The position numbers and the translations under genes are program-made. A DNA stretch of 64,000 nt. Source: CAZHOV01 sp964534315 (GTDB lineage Bacteria > Bacteroidota > Bacteroidia > Chitinophagales > Saprospiraceae). The notes beneath the pieces are model-generated. The model was not told the origin of the DNA. It saw nothing but the letters and a program-made list of their open reading frames with translations, and did not search any database. Positions 19,087 through 27,169 of the stretch are shown piece by piece (the stretch's first letter is position 1; each line of letters opens with the position of its first letter). The stretch spans positions 29,242 through 93,241 of the forward strand of contig CAZHOV010000001.1 in the NCBI GenBank assembly GCA_964534315.1. Reading direction: 5' to 3'.

Positions 19087-19716
19087 ATGCAAATTATTCT
19101 CGATTATTTTCCGGACCTTACCCACGCCCAAATCAGCCAACTAGAGGCCTTGGAAGAACTTTATAAAGAATGGAATACAAAGATCAATGTCATTTCCCGG
19201 AAGGATATTGAAAATCTTTACGAGCGGCATGTCTTCCATTCGCTAACCATTGCTAAAATCTTACCCTTTGAACCGGGAGCAAAAATTTTAGATCTGGGTA
19301 CCGGGGGAGGTTTCCCCGGTATTCCATTAGCCATCCTTTTTCCCGAAACCCAATTTAAACTCATCGACGGAACCCGAAAAAAGATTACAGTTGTCCAGGA
19401 AGTCATCAATGCTATTGGGTTAAACAATGCCGTAGGGCTGCATATTCGTGCTGAAGAGCTCAAAGAAAAGTTTGATTTTGTCGTTTGCAGAGCGGTTGCT
19501 CCGTTGGAAAAGCTGGTGCTATGGTCGCAGCGGCTGATCCGCCAAAAACAAATGCACTTCATGCCCAACGGATTGCTCACCTTAAAGGGAGGCAATCTGA
19601 AAGAGGAGATTAAAGCCCTGCCCAAAGGAGAATATGTTGAATTATTCCCCCTGTATGAAATTTTTGAAGAGCCCTATTTTGAGGAGAAGTATTTGGTTTA
19701 TGTGCAAGGGGGGTAG
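19087..19716 (+). CDS. rsmG: 16S rRNA (guanine527-N7)-methyltransferase
   Basis: RsmG (GidB) methylates G527 of 16S rRNA with S-adenosylmethionine. The protein has the family opening (LEALEELYKEWNTKINVISRKDIENLYERHVFHSL), the SAM motif LDLGTGGGFPGIPLAI (about 71-86) and 'VCRAVAPLEKLVLW'. A longer frame to 19012 runs through the upstream terminator hairpin, so the ATG at 19087 is chosen (209 residues, normal for the family). It converges on a membrane-protein gene with a 13-bp gap. Confidence 0.93.
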   Translation: MQIILDYFPDLTHAQISQLEALEELYKEWNTKINVISRKDIENLYERHVFHSLTIAKILPFEPGAKILDLGTGGGFPGIPLAILFPETQFKLIDGTRKKITVVQEVINAIGLNNAVGLHIRAEELKEKFDFVVCRAVAPLEKLVLWSQRLIRQKQMHFMPNGLLTLKGGNLKEEIKALPKGEYVELFPLYEIFEEPYFEEKYLVYVQGG

Positions 19717-19729
19717 ACTGAAGTCCATC

Positions 19730-20404
19730 CTAAGGGATTTGTTCGAGTAAGAGCCCCTTCTTTTTAGCGTATTTGTGCATGACCTGTACCAGGCGTTGGG
19801 AGGAGTGATTGTGGGAGATAGCGCCATCTAGTACGTTACGCTCTACCTCTTCAGCAAGCTGTTTTTGGTCGAGGTCGTCGAGCAGGCCTAGGTCGAGCAG
19901 GTGGTTGCGGGAGCCGGAGATCAGTTTTAAGGAGTCGATACTAAACTCGATCTTTTCCAGTTCCCACCAGTTCCACTTGTCGATAAAATAATCGTCGATG
20001 GCAACATAGTGGTCATTCAGGTAAAGAGTGGGACGGTTGTGGTGTAACACCTGCATGTAAAAATAGATGAGCAAGACGATAAACAGAGAAGTCTCGGCAT
20101 TCAGAATAGAGCTGTAAAACTGTTGATAAACAAGGGCAAGCAGAAAAATAATGATTCCCTGGAGGATAAATTTATTTTGTTGGGGGCTTCTTTTGGCAAG
20201 ATGCAGGGTTTCAATAGCTTCTGTATCGAAATGATAAAGCGCTTTTTTCAGCACCCAATAAGCGCAAAGGCCAAAAAGGTATAATTTGAGCACCCCCATA
20301 AAAAGCCCAAAATACCAGAGGTTAATACCTTCCGGGTCCATGACAAGGCCCAGAATGCCTGCCAGGAGAATTACATAAAAGGTATTATTGATGGTTTTGA
20401 GCAT
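19730..20404 (-). CDS. Membrane protein of unknown function
   Basis: A 224-residue protein with four predicted membrane helices in the first 120 residues (for example VILLAGILGLVM, FILQGIIIFLLALVYQQF, SLFIVLLIYFYMQVL), followed by a soluble part rich in beta strands (PTLYLNDHYVAIDDYFIDKWNWWELEKIEF), reminiscent of the PH-like bPH domains of small Bacteroidota membrane proteins, and a helical end. Its ATG overlaps the stop of the enoyl-CoA hydratase gene (TAATG), so it is the last gene of that operon. I do not recognise a family. Confidence 0.7.
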   Translation of the reverse strand: MLKTINNTFYVILLAGILGLVMDPEGINLWYFGLFMGVLKLYLFGLCAYWVLKKALYHFDTEAIETLHLAKRSPQQNKFILQGIIIFLLALVYQQFYSSILNAETSLFIVLLIYFYMQVLHHNRPTLYLNDHYVAIDDYFIDKWNWWELEKIEFSIDSLKLISGSRNHLLDLGLLDDLDQKQLAEEVERNVLDGAISHNHSSQRLVQVMHKYAKKKGLLLEQIP

Positions 20405-21177
20405 TACGCTTTTTGTTTAAATTTTTCTATTGCATTTCTGGTAAAATCGGAGAGAACCAGTTTGCCACTCATGGCCGCGCGTTCGCTAAGGAGTTCGTCC
20501 CAGTTTTCGGTTCCTTCCCAGAAAACCTTTTTGAGTAAACGCATTGCTTCGGGGTTGGATTTTGTCAGTTGGGAAGTTAATTTGTTAATGGCTGCATCCA
20601 TTTCCTCCGCAGTTTCGAAGACTTCGGTGTATAGGCCTTCTTGCTCTGCCCACTGTGCGGTTTGCCATTCGGTGGCATTAATAGCCAGTTGACTCATTGC
20701 CGAGGTACCGATTTTTCTTGCTACTGCGGGCCCAACTACAAACGGGCCGATACCGATCGCCAATTCACTTAGTTTGACGGAGGCGTATTTAGTTGCCAGG
20801 CAATAATCGGTAGCGGCAGCAACGCCCACTCCTCCTCCGACAGCCTTGCCTTGAACCCTACCGATAATTAGTTTTGGACATTTGCGGCAGGCATTAATTA
20901 CATTGGCAAAGCTCATAAAAAAGGCTCTTCCCGTTCCAAAGTCATCAATGGCGATCAACTCATCAAAGCTGGCCCCTGCGCAGAAGGTACGGTCGCCTGC
21001 GCTTTTTAAAATGATGACTTTTACGGCTTCTTCTTCTCCGGCCACTCGTATCGCTTCAGCTAATTCGGCCAGTAACTTTCCCGGGAGAGAGTTGTGAGAT
21101 GGATGGTAAAAGGTGATGGTGGCAGTGCCATTGGTTATTTCGGTGGTGATGGAGCCTTGTTGTGTTTTGTCTTGCAT
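20404..21177 (-). CDS. Enoyl-CoA hydratase/isomerase family protein (PaaF/PaaG-like)
   Basis: A crotonase fold: 'AGDRTFCAGASFDEL' forms the CoA/oxyanion region and 'RVQGKAVGGGVGVAAATDYCLA' the second family motif. At 257 residues it is a normal stand-alone hydratase. Its position downstream of PaaZ and PaaY genes suggests PaaF (2,3-dehydroadipyl-CoA hydratase) or PaaG (epoxide isomerase) activity in aerobic phenylacetate breakdown, but the exact step cannot be fixed from sequence. Its start lies directly next to the end of the inserted GxxExxY cassette. Confidence 0.88.
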   Translation of the reverse strand: MQDKTQQGSITTEITNGTATITFYHPSHNSLPGKLLAELAEAIRVAGEEEAVKVIILKSAGDRTFCAGASFDELIAIDDFGTGRAFFMSFANVINACRKCPKLIIGRVQGKAVGGGVGVAAATDYCLATKYASVKLSELAIGIGPFVVGPAVARKIGTSAMSQLAINATEWQTAQWAEQEGLYTEVFETAEEMDAAINKLTSQLTKSNPEAMRLLKKVFWEGTENWDELLSERAAMSGKLVLSDFTRNAIEKFKQKA

Positions 21178-21184
21178 AATTTAA

Positions 21185-21709
21185 CAGGATTGAACGCGGA
21201 TAAAACGGATTTAACGGATCAACGCGGATTTTTGAATATTTTTCTTTTGAACTGCGGTTTCGCTCCAAAATTAAGGAGTAATCCCACTTCTATTTCTGTT
21301 GCTTTAAGGTAGTTTATTAATTGAGCTTCATGCTCTTCTCTTAACCCTTCTGAGGCTTTCAACTCAATAATTACTTTGTCTTCTACGATAATATCGGCAA
21401 AATAATTTCCAATTTCCTGGCGATCATAATAAACTTTTATCATTTTTTGCCTTTCACAATCAAATCCAATTTTAGTCAATTCAATTAATAATGCTTTTTC
21501 ATATACTCGCTCTAAAAAGCCAAAACCTAGAGTATTATAAACTTTATAAAAACTCTCAATTATCTTTCCTGTAATTTCTTTATGCAACATTTCTTTAATA
21601 GTTTGCTCCTATTAAAGAGTAACATGAAAAACAAAAAGGTAACTAAATTTGAATAATTTTTTTTATCCGCGAATATCTGCCAAATCTGCGTCATCTGCGT
21701 TCAATCCTG
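21185..21709. mobile_element. GxxExxY cassette bounded by 45-bp terminal inverted repeats
   Basis: The left end (21185-21229) and the right end read in reverse complement (21665-21709) align over 45 bp without gaps; 34 positions are identical. Both begin CAGGATTGAACGC and both end CGCGGAT. One GxxExxY gene (21219-21590) lies between. The ends lie 7 bp from the start of the hydratase gene and 4 bp from the stop of paaZ, so the cassette fills the paaZ-hydratase gap and nothing else. Confidence 0.7.
21219..21590 (-). CDS. GxxExxY protein (PD-(D/E)XK-like)
   Basis: A 123-residue protein with the defining motif G24-F-L-E27-R-V-Y30 and a nuclease-like core: 'YFADIIVEDKVIIELKA' gives D...E-x-K at the usual strand positions. 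The GxxExxY family is common and often multicopy in environmental Bacteroidota; its function is not established. The last residues (FKNPR) are encoded within the left terminal repeat, so the repeat is part of the gene. Base usage is more A/T-rich than in the flanking paa genes. A restriction-like or self-spreading role is possible but unproven. Confidence 0.85.
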   Translation of the reverse strand: MLHKEITGKIIESFYKVYNTLGFGFLERVYEKALLIELTKIGFDCERQKMIKVYYDRQEIGNYFADIIVEDKVIIELKASEGLREEHEAQLINYLKATEIEVGLLLNFGAKPQFKRKIFKNPR

Positions 21710-21713
21710 AACT

Positions 21714-23759
21714 TTACGACTGATCCAGTTTACGCACCATCGTCAATATCGTTGCCAGTGCCACCGTCTCCCCTTCCTCATCATATACATCCACCAGGAA
21801 CTTTACAATGCCTTTGGCCACATCTTCCTCATCGCGTTTTTCCTGGTCGATTTTTTCTTTGACCGTGAGTTTTACACCAATAGTCATACCAGGATAGACA
21901 GGCTTGGTGAAGCGACAAGAATCAATGCCATAATTCAACAACACCGGTCCTTTTTTAGGATCAACAAATAAACCGGCCGCTTTTGACAATACGAAATAGC
22001 CGTGCGCGACCCGGCCTTCAAAAATAGTTCCGTCGAGGGAAGTGGTGTCCATGTGAGCATAGAAGTTATCACCACTAATATTAGCAAAATTGACGATATC
22101 GGTTTCTGTAACTGTATGTTTATGCGTGAAAACCGTTTCCCCTACTTCTAACTCTTCAAAGTGTTTTCTGAATACATGTACAGGCTTTTCTACCTGTTCT
22201 CCACCGTACTGATACTGATTGGTGATTTTGGTAATCATGGTTGGATGCCCCTGTATGGCCGTTGTTTGTAAATAGTGCTTCACACCTCTGACACCACCCA
22301 TTTCCTGACCTCCTCCGGCACGTCCCGGACCTCCGTGTACCAACAGCGGCATTGGAGATCCGTGGCCTGTACTTTCTTTGGCACTTTCTTCATTCAGAAT
22401 CAAAATACGTCCGTGGAAGGGAGCGGATCCCATCACATAATCTCTTGCAATTTCGGGGTCTTTGGTGGCTACTGTGCTAACTAATGACCCCTTACCCATA
22501 TTAGCCAATTCAATCGCTTCCTCCAGTGTTTTATAGGGCATGATCGAGCAAACAGGACCGAAAGCCTCAATGGTATGGGTGTCTTCCTTTTCAAAAGGAT
22601 TGTCATTTAAAAAGACAATGGGAGCAAGGAAGGCGCCTTTAGACTTATCAGCACCCATAACTTCGAAGTTATCTAAATCGCCAATGACCATAGACGTGCT
22701 TTCTGCTAATTTGTGGATCCTGGATTTTACTTCTTCTAGTTGAGATTTAGCCACCAACGCTCCCATTCTTACCCCTTCTACCTGCGGATCGCCAATGGTT
22801 GTTTTTTGTAGTTGTTTGCCCAGGGCAATCTGTACATCTTCTACCAACTTTTCGGGAACGATCACTCTTCGGATAGCCGTACATTTCTGTCCTGCTTTGG
22901 AGGTGATTTCCCGTCGTATTTCTTTAATGAAAAGGTCGAACTCTGGAGTGCCGGGGGTGGCATCTTCGCCCAGAATGGCAGCGTTAAGGCTATCTGCTTC
23001 CATATTGAAAGGGATAGCATTTTCGATGATATTAGGATGTGCTTTTAGCAAGCGACCCGTCGAAGCAGAGCCGGTAAAGGTGGCAACATCCTGAGAGGTA
23101 AGCGGATCCAGGATCCCTTTGCCGGATCCCGTTACCAGCTGGATAGCTCCTTCCGGAAGGATACCCGAATCGATGATATCTTTGACCATCGCATGGGTTA
23201 AAAAGGAAGTTAGCTCTGAAGCTTTTACAATGCCGGGCACTCCGGCGAGCAGGTTGACAGACAGCTTTTCCAGCATTCCCCAGATCGGGAAGTTAAAGGC
23301 ATTGATATGTACGGCGACGCCATGCTTAGGCACCATGATGTGGTGGCCGATAAACGTACCTTCTTTCGATAACCTGGCAGCTTCACCGTCTACGTAGAAT
23401 GTTTCGTTTGGAAATTGGCGACGCAGGCTGGCATAGGCGAATAGCGTTCCGATGCCCCCGTCGATATCCACCCAGCTATCGGACTTTGTGGCTCCGGTTT
23501 GAAAACTTAAAGGATAGTATTTTTTGCGGATACCGTTTAGGTGTAACGCTAACTTTTTGAGCATTAATCCACGTTGGCGGAAGGTCATTTTTCGCAAGGC
23601 AGGCCCCCCAATTCGGCGGGCGTAACTGACCATTTCTGCGAAATCGAGTCCTTCTTCTCCGGCAGTGGCGATAAGTTCTCCGGTAACAGCATTATGTTGA
23701 GGGTAGGATTCGTCGGTATAAGGAATCCATTTTCCGTGGGCGTAATTGGTAAGTTTCAT
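21714..23759 (-). CDS. paaZ: Bifunctional aldehyde dehydrogenase / enoyl-CoA hydratase PaaZ
   Basis: An N-terminal aldehyde dehydrogenase (about 1-520) has the catalytic cysteine in 'SKAGQKCTAIRRV' and the cofactor loop 'FTGSASTGRLL'. A C-terminal MaoC/hot-dog hydratase (about 535-681) has 'NISGDNFYAHMD', the R-hydratase catalytic loop. The fusion of 681 residues matches PaaZ, which opens the oxepin-CoA ring and oxidises the resulting semialdehyde in aerobic phenylacetate degradation. It lies between a truncated PqqB-like gene and the GxxExxY cassette in a minus-strand operon that also encodes PaaY. Confidence 0.93.
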   Translation of the reverse strand: MKLTNYAHGKWIPYTDESYPQHNAVTGELIATAGEEGLDFAEMVSYARRIGGPALRKMTFRQRGLMLKKLALHLNGIRKKYYPLSFQTGATKSDSWVDIDGGIGTLFAYASLRRQFPNETFYVDGEAARLSKEGTFIGHHIMVPKHGVAVHINAFNFPIWGMLEKLSVNLLAGVPGIVKASELTSFLTHAMVKDIIDSGILPEGAIQLVTGSGKGILDPLTSQDVATFTGSASTGRLLKAHPNIIENAIPFNMEADSLNAAILGEDATPGTPEFDLFIKEIRREITSKAGQKCTAIRRVIVPEKLVEDVQIALGKQLQKTTIGDPQVEGVRMGALVAKSQLEEVKSRIHKLAESTSMVIGDLDNFEVMGADKSKGAFLAPIVFLNDNPFEKEDTHTIEAFGPVCSIMPYKTLEEAIELANMGKGSLVSTVATKDPEIARDYVMGSAPFHGRILILNEESAKESTGHGSPMPLLVHGGPGRAGGGQEMGGVRGVKHYLQTTAIQGHPTMITKITNQYQYGGEQVEKPVHVFRKHFEELEVGETVFTHKHTVTETDIVNFANISGDNFYAHMDTTSLDGTIFEGRVAHGYFVLSKAAGLFVDPKKGPVLLNYGIDSCRFTKPVYPGMTIGVKLTVKEKIDQEKRDEEDVAKGIVKFLVDVYDEEGETVALATILTMVRKLDQS

Positions 23760-23815
23760 CCGTTTCTATTTATAGGTGTTTCTTTAATAATAATGAAAAA
23801 AGAGCGATTATGGTT

Positions 23816-24229
23816 TTAAAGTGCAAACCTATCCATTTCCCGAGCAATATTCAAACCCTTTTTGATCACTTCCTGATAGGCGGCAGAAGAGCTATTCAGA
23901 ACAGGGTTAGTGTGGTTAAAGTGAATAAAATAAACTTTTTCTTTTTCTTTAGCTGGTAATTTTTCAAATAATTCCAGGCTTTCTTCGATAAACGGGTGAG
24001 GTATTTCGCTCATATCTCTTCCGGGGATTTCTCCGTTTTGGTAGAATGTTCCGTCCAGAAAAGCGTAGTCTACTTTCTTGATCCATTTTTTAATATTTTG
24101 GTCCCAGAGCTGCCATTTATCAATATCCGGAATGAACAGGGCAGATTTGTTGGGGCCTTCGATAAAAAAACCGACTGTTTCGGAAAATTCATCTCGATGG
24201 GGGACTAGTAAAATTAGTAGCTTATTCAT
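23816..24229 (-). pseudogene. PqqB-like metallo-beta-lactamase-fold protein, N-terminal half missing
   Basis: The 137 residues match only the C-terminal part of PqqB-like MBL-fold hydrolases: 'VPHRDEFSETVGFFIEGPNKSALFIPDIDKW', 'FLDGTFYQNGEIPGRDMSEIPHPF' and 'YFIHFNHTNP'. Relatives are about 300 residues and carry the metal-binding HxHxDH motif in the missing half. The ORF starts 3 bp after the paaY stop, so a deletion probably fused it to the operon. The remaining frame is free of stops and could still be translated. Call it a 5'-truncated gene; a short functional protein is not excluded. Confidence 0.65.
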
Positions 24230-24232
24230 GGG

Positions 24233-24829
24233 TTAGGTATTATTGATTTCATTCCAGGTTTGGTAGAGGGATTCTTGTTTTGGGCGATCTTTGGGTATTT
24301 CTCTTAGCGGTTCGCACGGTTTGAGTGAATCGCGGCACTCATTGGGAAGCGTTTGATAGAGCTTGGTACCCGCTGTTTTCCAGGCGATCATTTTGTCGCT
24401 TACTTGTTTGATCACTTTTCCGGGATTACCAACGACCAGGCTATGGGGAGGGATTTGGGTATCAGCTTTGACAAAACAAAGGGCTCCTATGATGGATTCC
24501 TCTCCGATGTGGGCATTATCCATGACCACTGCATTCATACCGACCAGTACATTTTTACCGATGGTAGCTCCGTGAATGATTGCTCCATGTCCGATGTGGG
24601 CTGCTTCGTACATGTGTACGGTGATTCCGGGGAACATATGAATGGTACAATTTTCCTGCACGTTACAGCCATCCTCGATGACAATACCTCCCCAGTCACC
24701 ACGTATGGCAGCTCCCGGACCGATATAGACATCTTTTCCGATGATCACATTTCCCGTTACTGTTGCTTGTGGATGGACAAAAGCAGAAGGGGCTACGACA
24801 GGTTTAAAGCCTTTAAATTCAAAAATCAT
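24233..24829 (-). CDS. paaY: PaaY-type gamma-carbonic-anhydrase-fold thioesterase
   Basis: A left-handed beta-helix built from hexapeptide repeats (VTGNVIIGKDVYIGPGAAIRGDWGGIVIEDGCNVQENC) with the three metal-binding histidines in 'CTIHMF' and 'HIGHGAIIHG'. The C-terminal extension (IAWKTAGTKLYQTLPNECRDSLKPCEPLRE) is shared with E. coli PaaY, a thioesterase that clears dead-end CoA esters in phenylacetate breakdown. Length (198) matches PaaY rather than generic carbonic anhydrases (about 170). It is the first visible gene of the minus-strand paa-type operon. Confidence 0.85.
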   Translation of the reverse strand: MIFEFKGFKPVVAPSAFVHPQATVTGNVIIGKDVYIGPGAAIRGDWGGIVIEDGCNVQENCTIHMFPGITVHMYEAAHIGHGAIIHGATIGKNVLVGMNAVVMDNAHIGEESIIGALCFVKADTQIPPHSLVVGNPGKVIKQVSDKMIAWKTAGTKLYQTLPNECRDSLKPCEPLREIPKDRPKQESLYQTWNEINNT

Positions 24830-25222
24830 GATTTAGTATTTTCTTACAGTAAGGTATAAAGTTTCAAAATTTTATTTTGCAAAATAAATTAAATAATAGA
24901 AGGCTGGTAAAAAAAAGGATATTGTTGGTTTAGCTGAAAAAAATTAAGTTACTTTTGTGCAAATTAAAAGGCCTTTATTGGTTTTTTTAGTACTTAACTA
25001 GTAAGGCAAAAAAAATGGTAGAATAATTTTTTTAGGTTCAAATGAAAATTCCTGCATATAATAAAGGACTTAGCCTTTATTATTACAGTAAAGGCAAACA
25101 GTTCTTTACTGTAATTTCCAAGTATTTAATTATTCAGCAATTTCATTCGAACAAATTATTATACAAGCAATTTTGATTTGCCGCTTATTATATCCACTTG
25201 ACTTTACTAAAAACCGCAAAAA
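24830..25222 (+). promoter_or_regulatory. Intergenic region with promoter and structured leader of the hydroxyacid dehydrogenase gene
   Basis: A -7-like TACTTTTG is at 24950-24957 (TTG at 24925-24927, spacing a little long at 22 bp). If used, the mRNA would have a leader of about 260 nt. Two perfect hairpins follow each other in it: 25058-25067 with 25074-25083 (10 bp, loop ACTTAG), then 25083-25093 with 25104-25114 (11 bp). No known riboswitch was recognised. Confidence 0.45.
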
Positions 25223-26185
25223 ATGATTAAAATTTTAGCCAATGACGGCATCCACCCAGATGGTAAAATGTTATTGGAAGAAGCCGATTACAAAGTAGAT
25301 ACGGAAAAAATTCCCCAGGAAGAACTTCCGAATGTTTTGCCTGATTACGATGTGATCATCGTAAGAAGTGCTACAAAGGTGCGGCAAGACTTGATTGATA
25401 AATGTCCGAAATTAAAAATTATCGCCCGGGGGGGAGTTGGATTGGACAATATAGATGTAGATTATGCTAGGGGTAAGCATATTGAAGTGATGAATACGCC
25501 GGCTGCTTCGTCGCAGTCAGTTGCGGAATTATCCTTCGCCCATATGTTTACGCTCGCGAGAAGTTTACATACCTCCAACCGGCAGATGCCCGAGAAAGGT
25601 GATACTGACTTTAAGGCGCTTAAGAAAGCCTATTCGGGGGGGCTTCATTTACGTGGGAAAACCCTGGGTATTCTGGGTTTCGGAAGAATCGGGCAGGAAG
25701 TAGCGCGCATTGGCCTGGGTATGGGAATGACGTTGATGCCTGTTGACCTTAAAGTTGACGAGCTGGATATGGATCTCAGAGTATTTAAGCATCAGGATGT
25801 ATGGCTGTCTGTAAAGCTTCAAACAGTGAGTTTGGATAAGATGCTGGCGGAAGCCGATTTCATTACGATGCACGTACCTTACATCGGGAGACCTTTGGTA
25901 GGGGCTGATGAGTTTCAGAAAATGAAGGACGGAGCCTATTTGATCAATTGCTCCCGTGGAGGAACTGTTGATGAAGATGCGCTTATGGAAGCTTTGAATA
26001 ATGGAAAGCTTGCCGGAGCAGGTATTGATGTATTTGAAAACGAACCTACTCCGAGAAAGGATCTTTTAACACACCCTAAAGTGTCTTTATCTCCCCATAT
26101 TGGTGCGGCTACCTTAGAAGCCCAGAGAAATATTGGGTTGGAACTAGCCGATAAGATCATCGCTTTTTTTGGAGATGATAAGTAA
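25223..26185 (+). CDS. D-2-hydroxyacid dehydrogenase, 3-phosphoglycerate dehydrogenase-like
   Basis: The NAD-binding motif LGILGFGRIGQEVARIGLGMGM (about 147-168), catalytic 'INCSRGGTVDEDAL' (Arg), the Glu in 'DVFENEPTP' and the His in 'LSPHIGAATLEAQ' are all present. The short form (320 residues, no ACT domain) is the type often serving as SerA in Bacteroidota, where it makes the first step of serine synthesis. No serC neighbour is present, so a different 2-hydroxyacid substrate is possible. The gene has a long leader with two hairpins upstream and a strong inverted-repeat terminator downstream. Confidence 0.88.
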   Translation: MIKILANDGIHPDGKMLLEEADYKVDTEKIPQEELPNVLPDYDVIIVRSATKVRQDLIDKCPKLKIIARGGVGLDNIDVDYARGKHIEVMNTPAASSQSVAELSFAHMFTLARSLHTSNRQMPEKGDTDFKALKKAYSGGLHLRGKTLGILGFGRIGQEVARIGLGMGMTLMPVDLKVDELDMDLRVFKHQDVWLSVKLQTVSLDKMLAEADFITMHVPYIGRPLVGADEFQKMKDGAYLINCSRGGTVDEDALMEALNNGKLAGAGIDVFENEPTPRKDLLTHPKVSLSPHIGAATLEAQRNIGLELADKIIAFFGDDK

Positions 26186-26193
26186 GGTTAGTT

Positions 26194-26250
26194 TGAACGT
26201 GCTGTTTTTCTAGGAAAATTTACGATTTTTTTAGAAAAACAGCACATTCA
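26194..26250. terminator. Hairpin terminator with 14-bp perfect stem
   Basis: GTGCTGTTTTTCTA (26199-26212) pairs with 26232-26245, and beyond one mismatch a further 5 bp (TTGAA/TTCAA) pair. The flank TCAAAGAAGAA at 26248-26258 also occurs beside the palindrome at 55204-55243 with identical spacing. It separates the converging dehydrogenase and FKBP genes. Confidence 0.75.
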
Positions 26251-26292
26251 AAGAAGAACGTTTGATCTTTTGAAACACCTTCCCAAGGCTTT

Positions 26293-26793
26293 TTATTTTG
26301 AGTAATCAATCAGTTCGATATCGAAGACCAGTACTTCTCTGGGAGGGATTGAATTGGTTCCTTTATTACCATAGGCCAGATGGGAGGGGAAGATAAATTT
26401 GCCTTTTCCGCCTTGGCCCAGCATCGGAACTGCCTGCTGCCAGCCTTCTATAAGCTCTTTTAATTCCACTTGTAAAGGCTCTCCCCGATCTTTAGATGAA
26501 TCAAATATTTCTCCACTTAAGAAGCTACCTTCATAGTGGGCCGTAATAGTAGACTTTACATTTGGCTTGCCCGCCTCACCGGATTCTTCAATAACATAAT
26601 AGATGCCCGAATCAGTTGACTGGGCTTCGGTAAGTTCATTTTTTATGATGTAATCCAGAATTCGGTTTTTGTCGATCTGTTCCTGATTGGTAGGATTGGG
26701 GATCATTTGTTTCTCGAATTTCTTCAATGAGGGGGTGCAAGAAACAACGAATAGGGCGGCAAAGCCCAGGAAAAGCATCTTCGTAAAATTCAT
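26293..26793 (-). CDS. FKBP-type peptidyl-prolyl cis-trans isomerase, lipoprotein
   Basis: The chosen start (26793) gives MNFTKMLFLGFAALFVVSC, a lipoprotein signal with the lipid-bearing Cys19; a longer frame to 26826 would add 11 residues before it. The FKBP domain occupies the C-terminal 100 residues ('ITAHYEGSFLSGEIFDSS', 'LIEGWQQAVPMLGQGGKGKFIFPSHLAYG', 'LVFDIELID'). It should act on proline bonds of periplasmic or outer-membrane proteins during folding. It converges on the hydroxyacid dehydrogenase gene. Confidence 0.9.
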   Translation of the reverse strand: MNFTKMLFLGFAALFVVSCTPSLKKFEKQMIPNPTNQEQIDKNRILDYIIKNELTEAQSTDSGIYYVIEESGEAGKPNVKSTITAHYEGSFLSGEIFDSSKDRGEPLQVELKELIEGWQQAVPMLGQGGKGKFIFPSHLAYGNKGTNSIPPREVLVFDIELIDYSK

Positions 26794-26860
26794 AAATCTG
26801 TAATTGTGTAATTTGGCGGCATTCATGGGTGCTTAATTTTTCCACTTATATTATGTATGT

Positions 26861-26883
26861 AAAAAAGCGGTAGTGTGTTACCG
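26861..26883 (-). terminator. Small hairpin terminator after a 44-codon ORF
   Basis: On the minus strand, CGGTA-ACACAC-TACCG is followed by CTTTTTT. It begins 4 bp after the stop of the small ORF at 26888-27022. Confidence 0.6.
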
Positions 26884-26887
26884 TTTT

Positions 26888-27022
26888 CTATCCATCAAAA
26901 TTAATTTTCTTAGTGTGCATCATTTCCTTGAGCCGAAAAGCTTGTTGTTTATCCACAAAAGAAACAGCGCAAGTTAATATCTTTATCAATGTTTCGTCTT
27001 TTTCACCGATAAAGTTAATCAT
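26888..27022 (-). CDS. Probable small protein (44 aa)
   Basis: An ATG at 27022 opens a 44-codon frame ending in TAG at 26888. The product begins MINFIGEKDETLIKILTC and continues with 'SFVDKQQAFRLKEMM', an amphipathic, charged composition that looks coding rather than random. A terminator-like hairpin with a T-run starts 4 bp after the stop, as expected for a separate transcription unit. No family is recognised. The surrounding 340 bp between the FKBP and thioredoxin genes hold no other candidate. Confidence 0.4.
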   Translation of the reverse strand: MINFIGEKDETLIKILTCAVSFVDKQQAFRLKEMMHTKKINFDG

Positions 27023-27098
27023 AATACGCTTTTTAACAATAATTTTTACCAATTACACTGAAGAATAGAGAAAAACAAACTATATGAACATAGTATCA

Positions 27099-27106
27099 TA
27101 TTTTTG
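27099..27106 (+). promoter_or_regulatory. Probable -7 element for the thioredoxin gene
   Basis: TATTTTTG fits TAnnTTTG and lies 63 bp before the thioredoxin ATG. No clear -33 TTG at the expected distance. Confidence 0.35.
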
Positions 27107-27169
27107 TGTTTATAGAATATTGTTTGTAGCTTAACAACATCAAACTACTGATTAATAAAAATTAAAAAG

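Noticed and set aside
19730..24829. Complete phenylacetate degradation cluster
   Set aside because: Only PaaY, PaaZ and one hydratase are present; the monooxygenase (paaABCDE) and ligase genes are not in the window.
24353..24859. 168-codon plus-strand ORF
   Set aside because: It is antisense to paaY over almost its whole length; paaY has clear family motifs.
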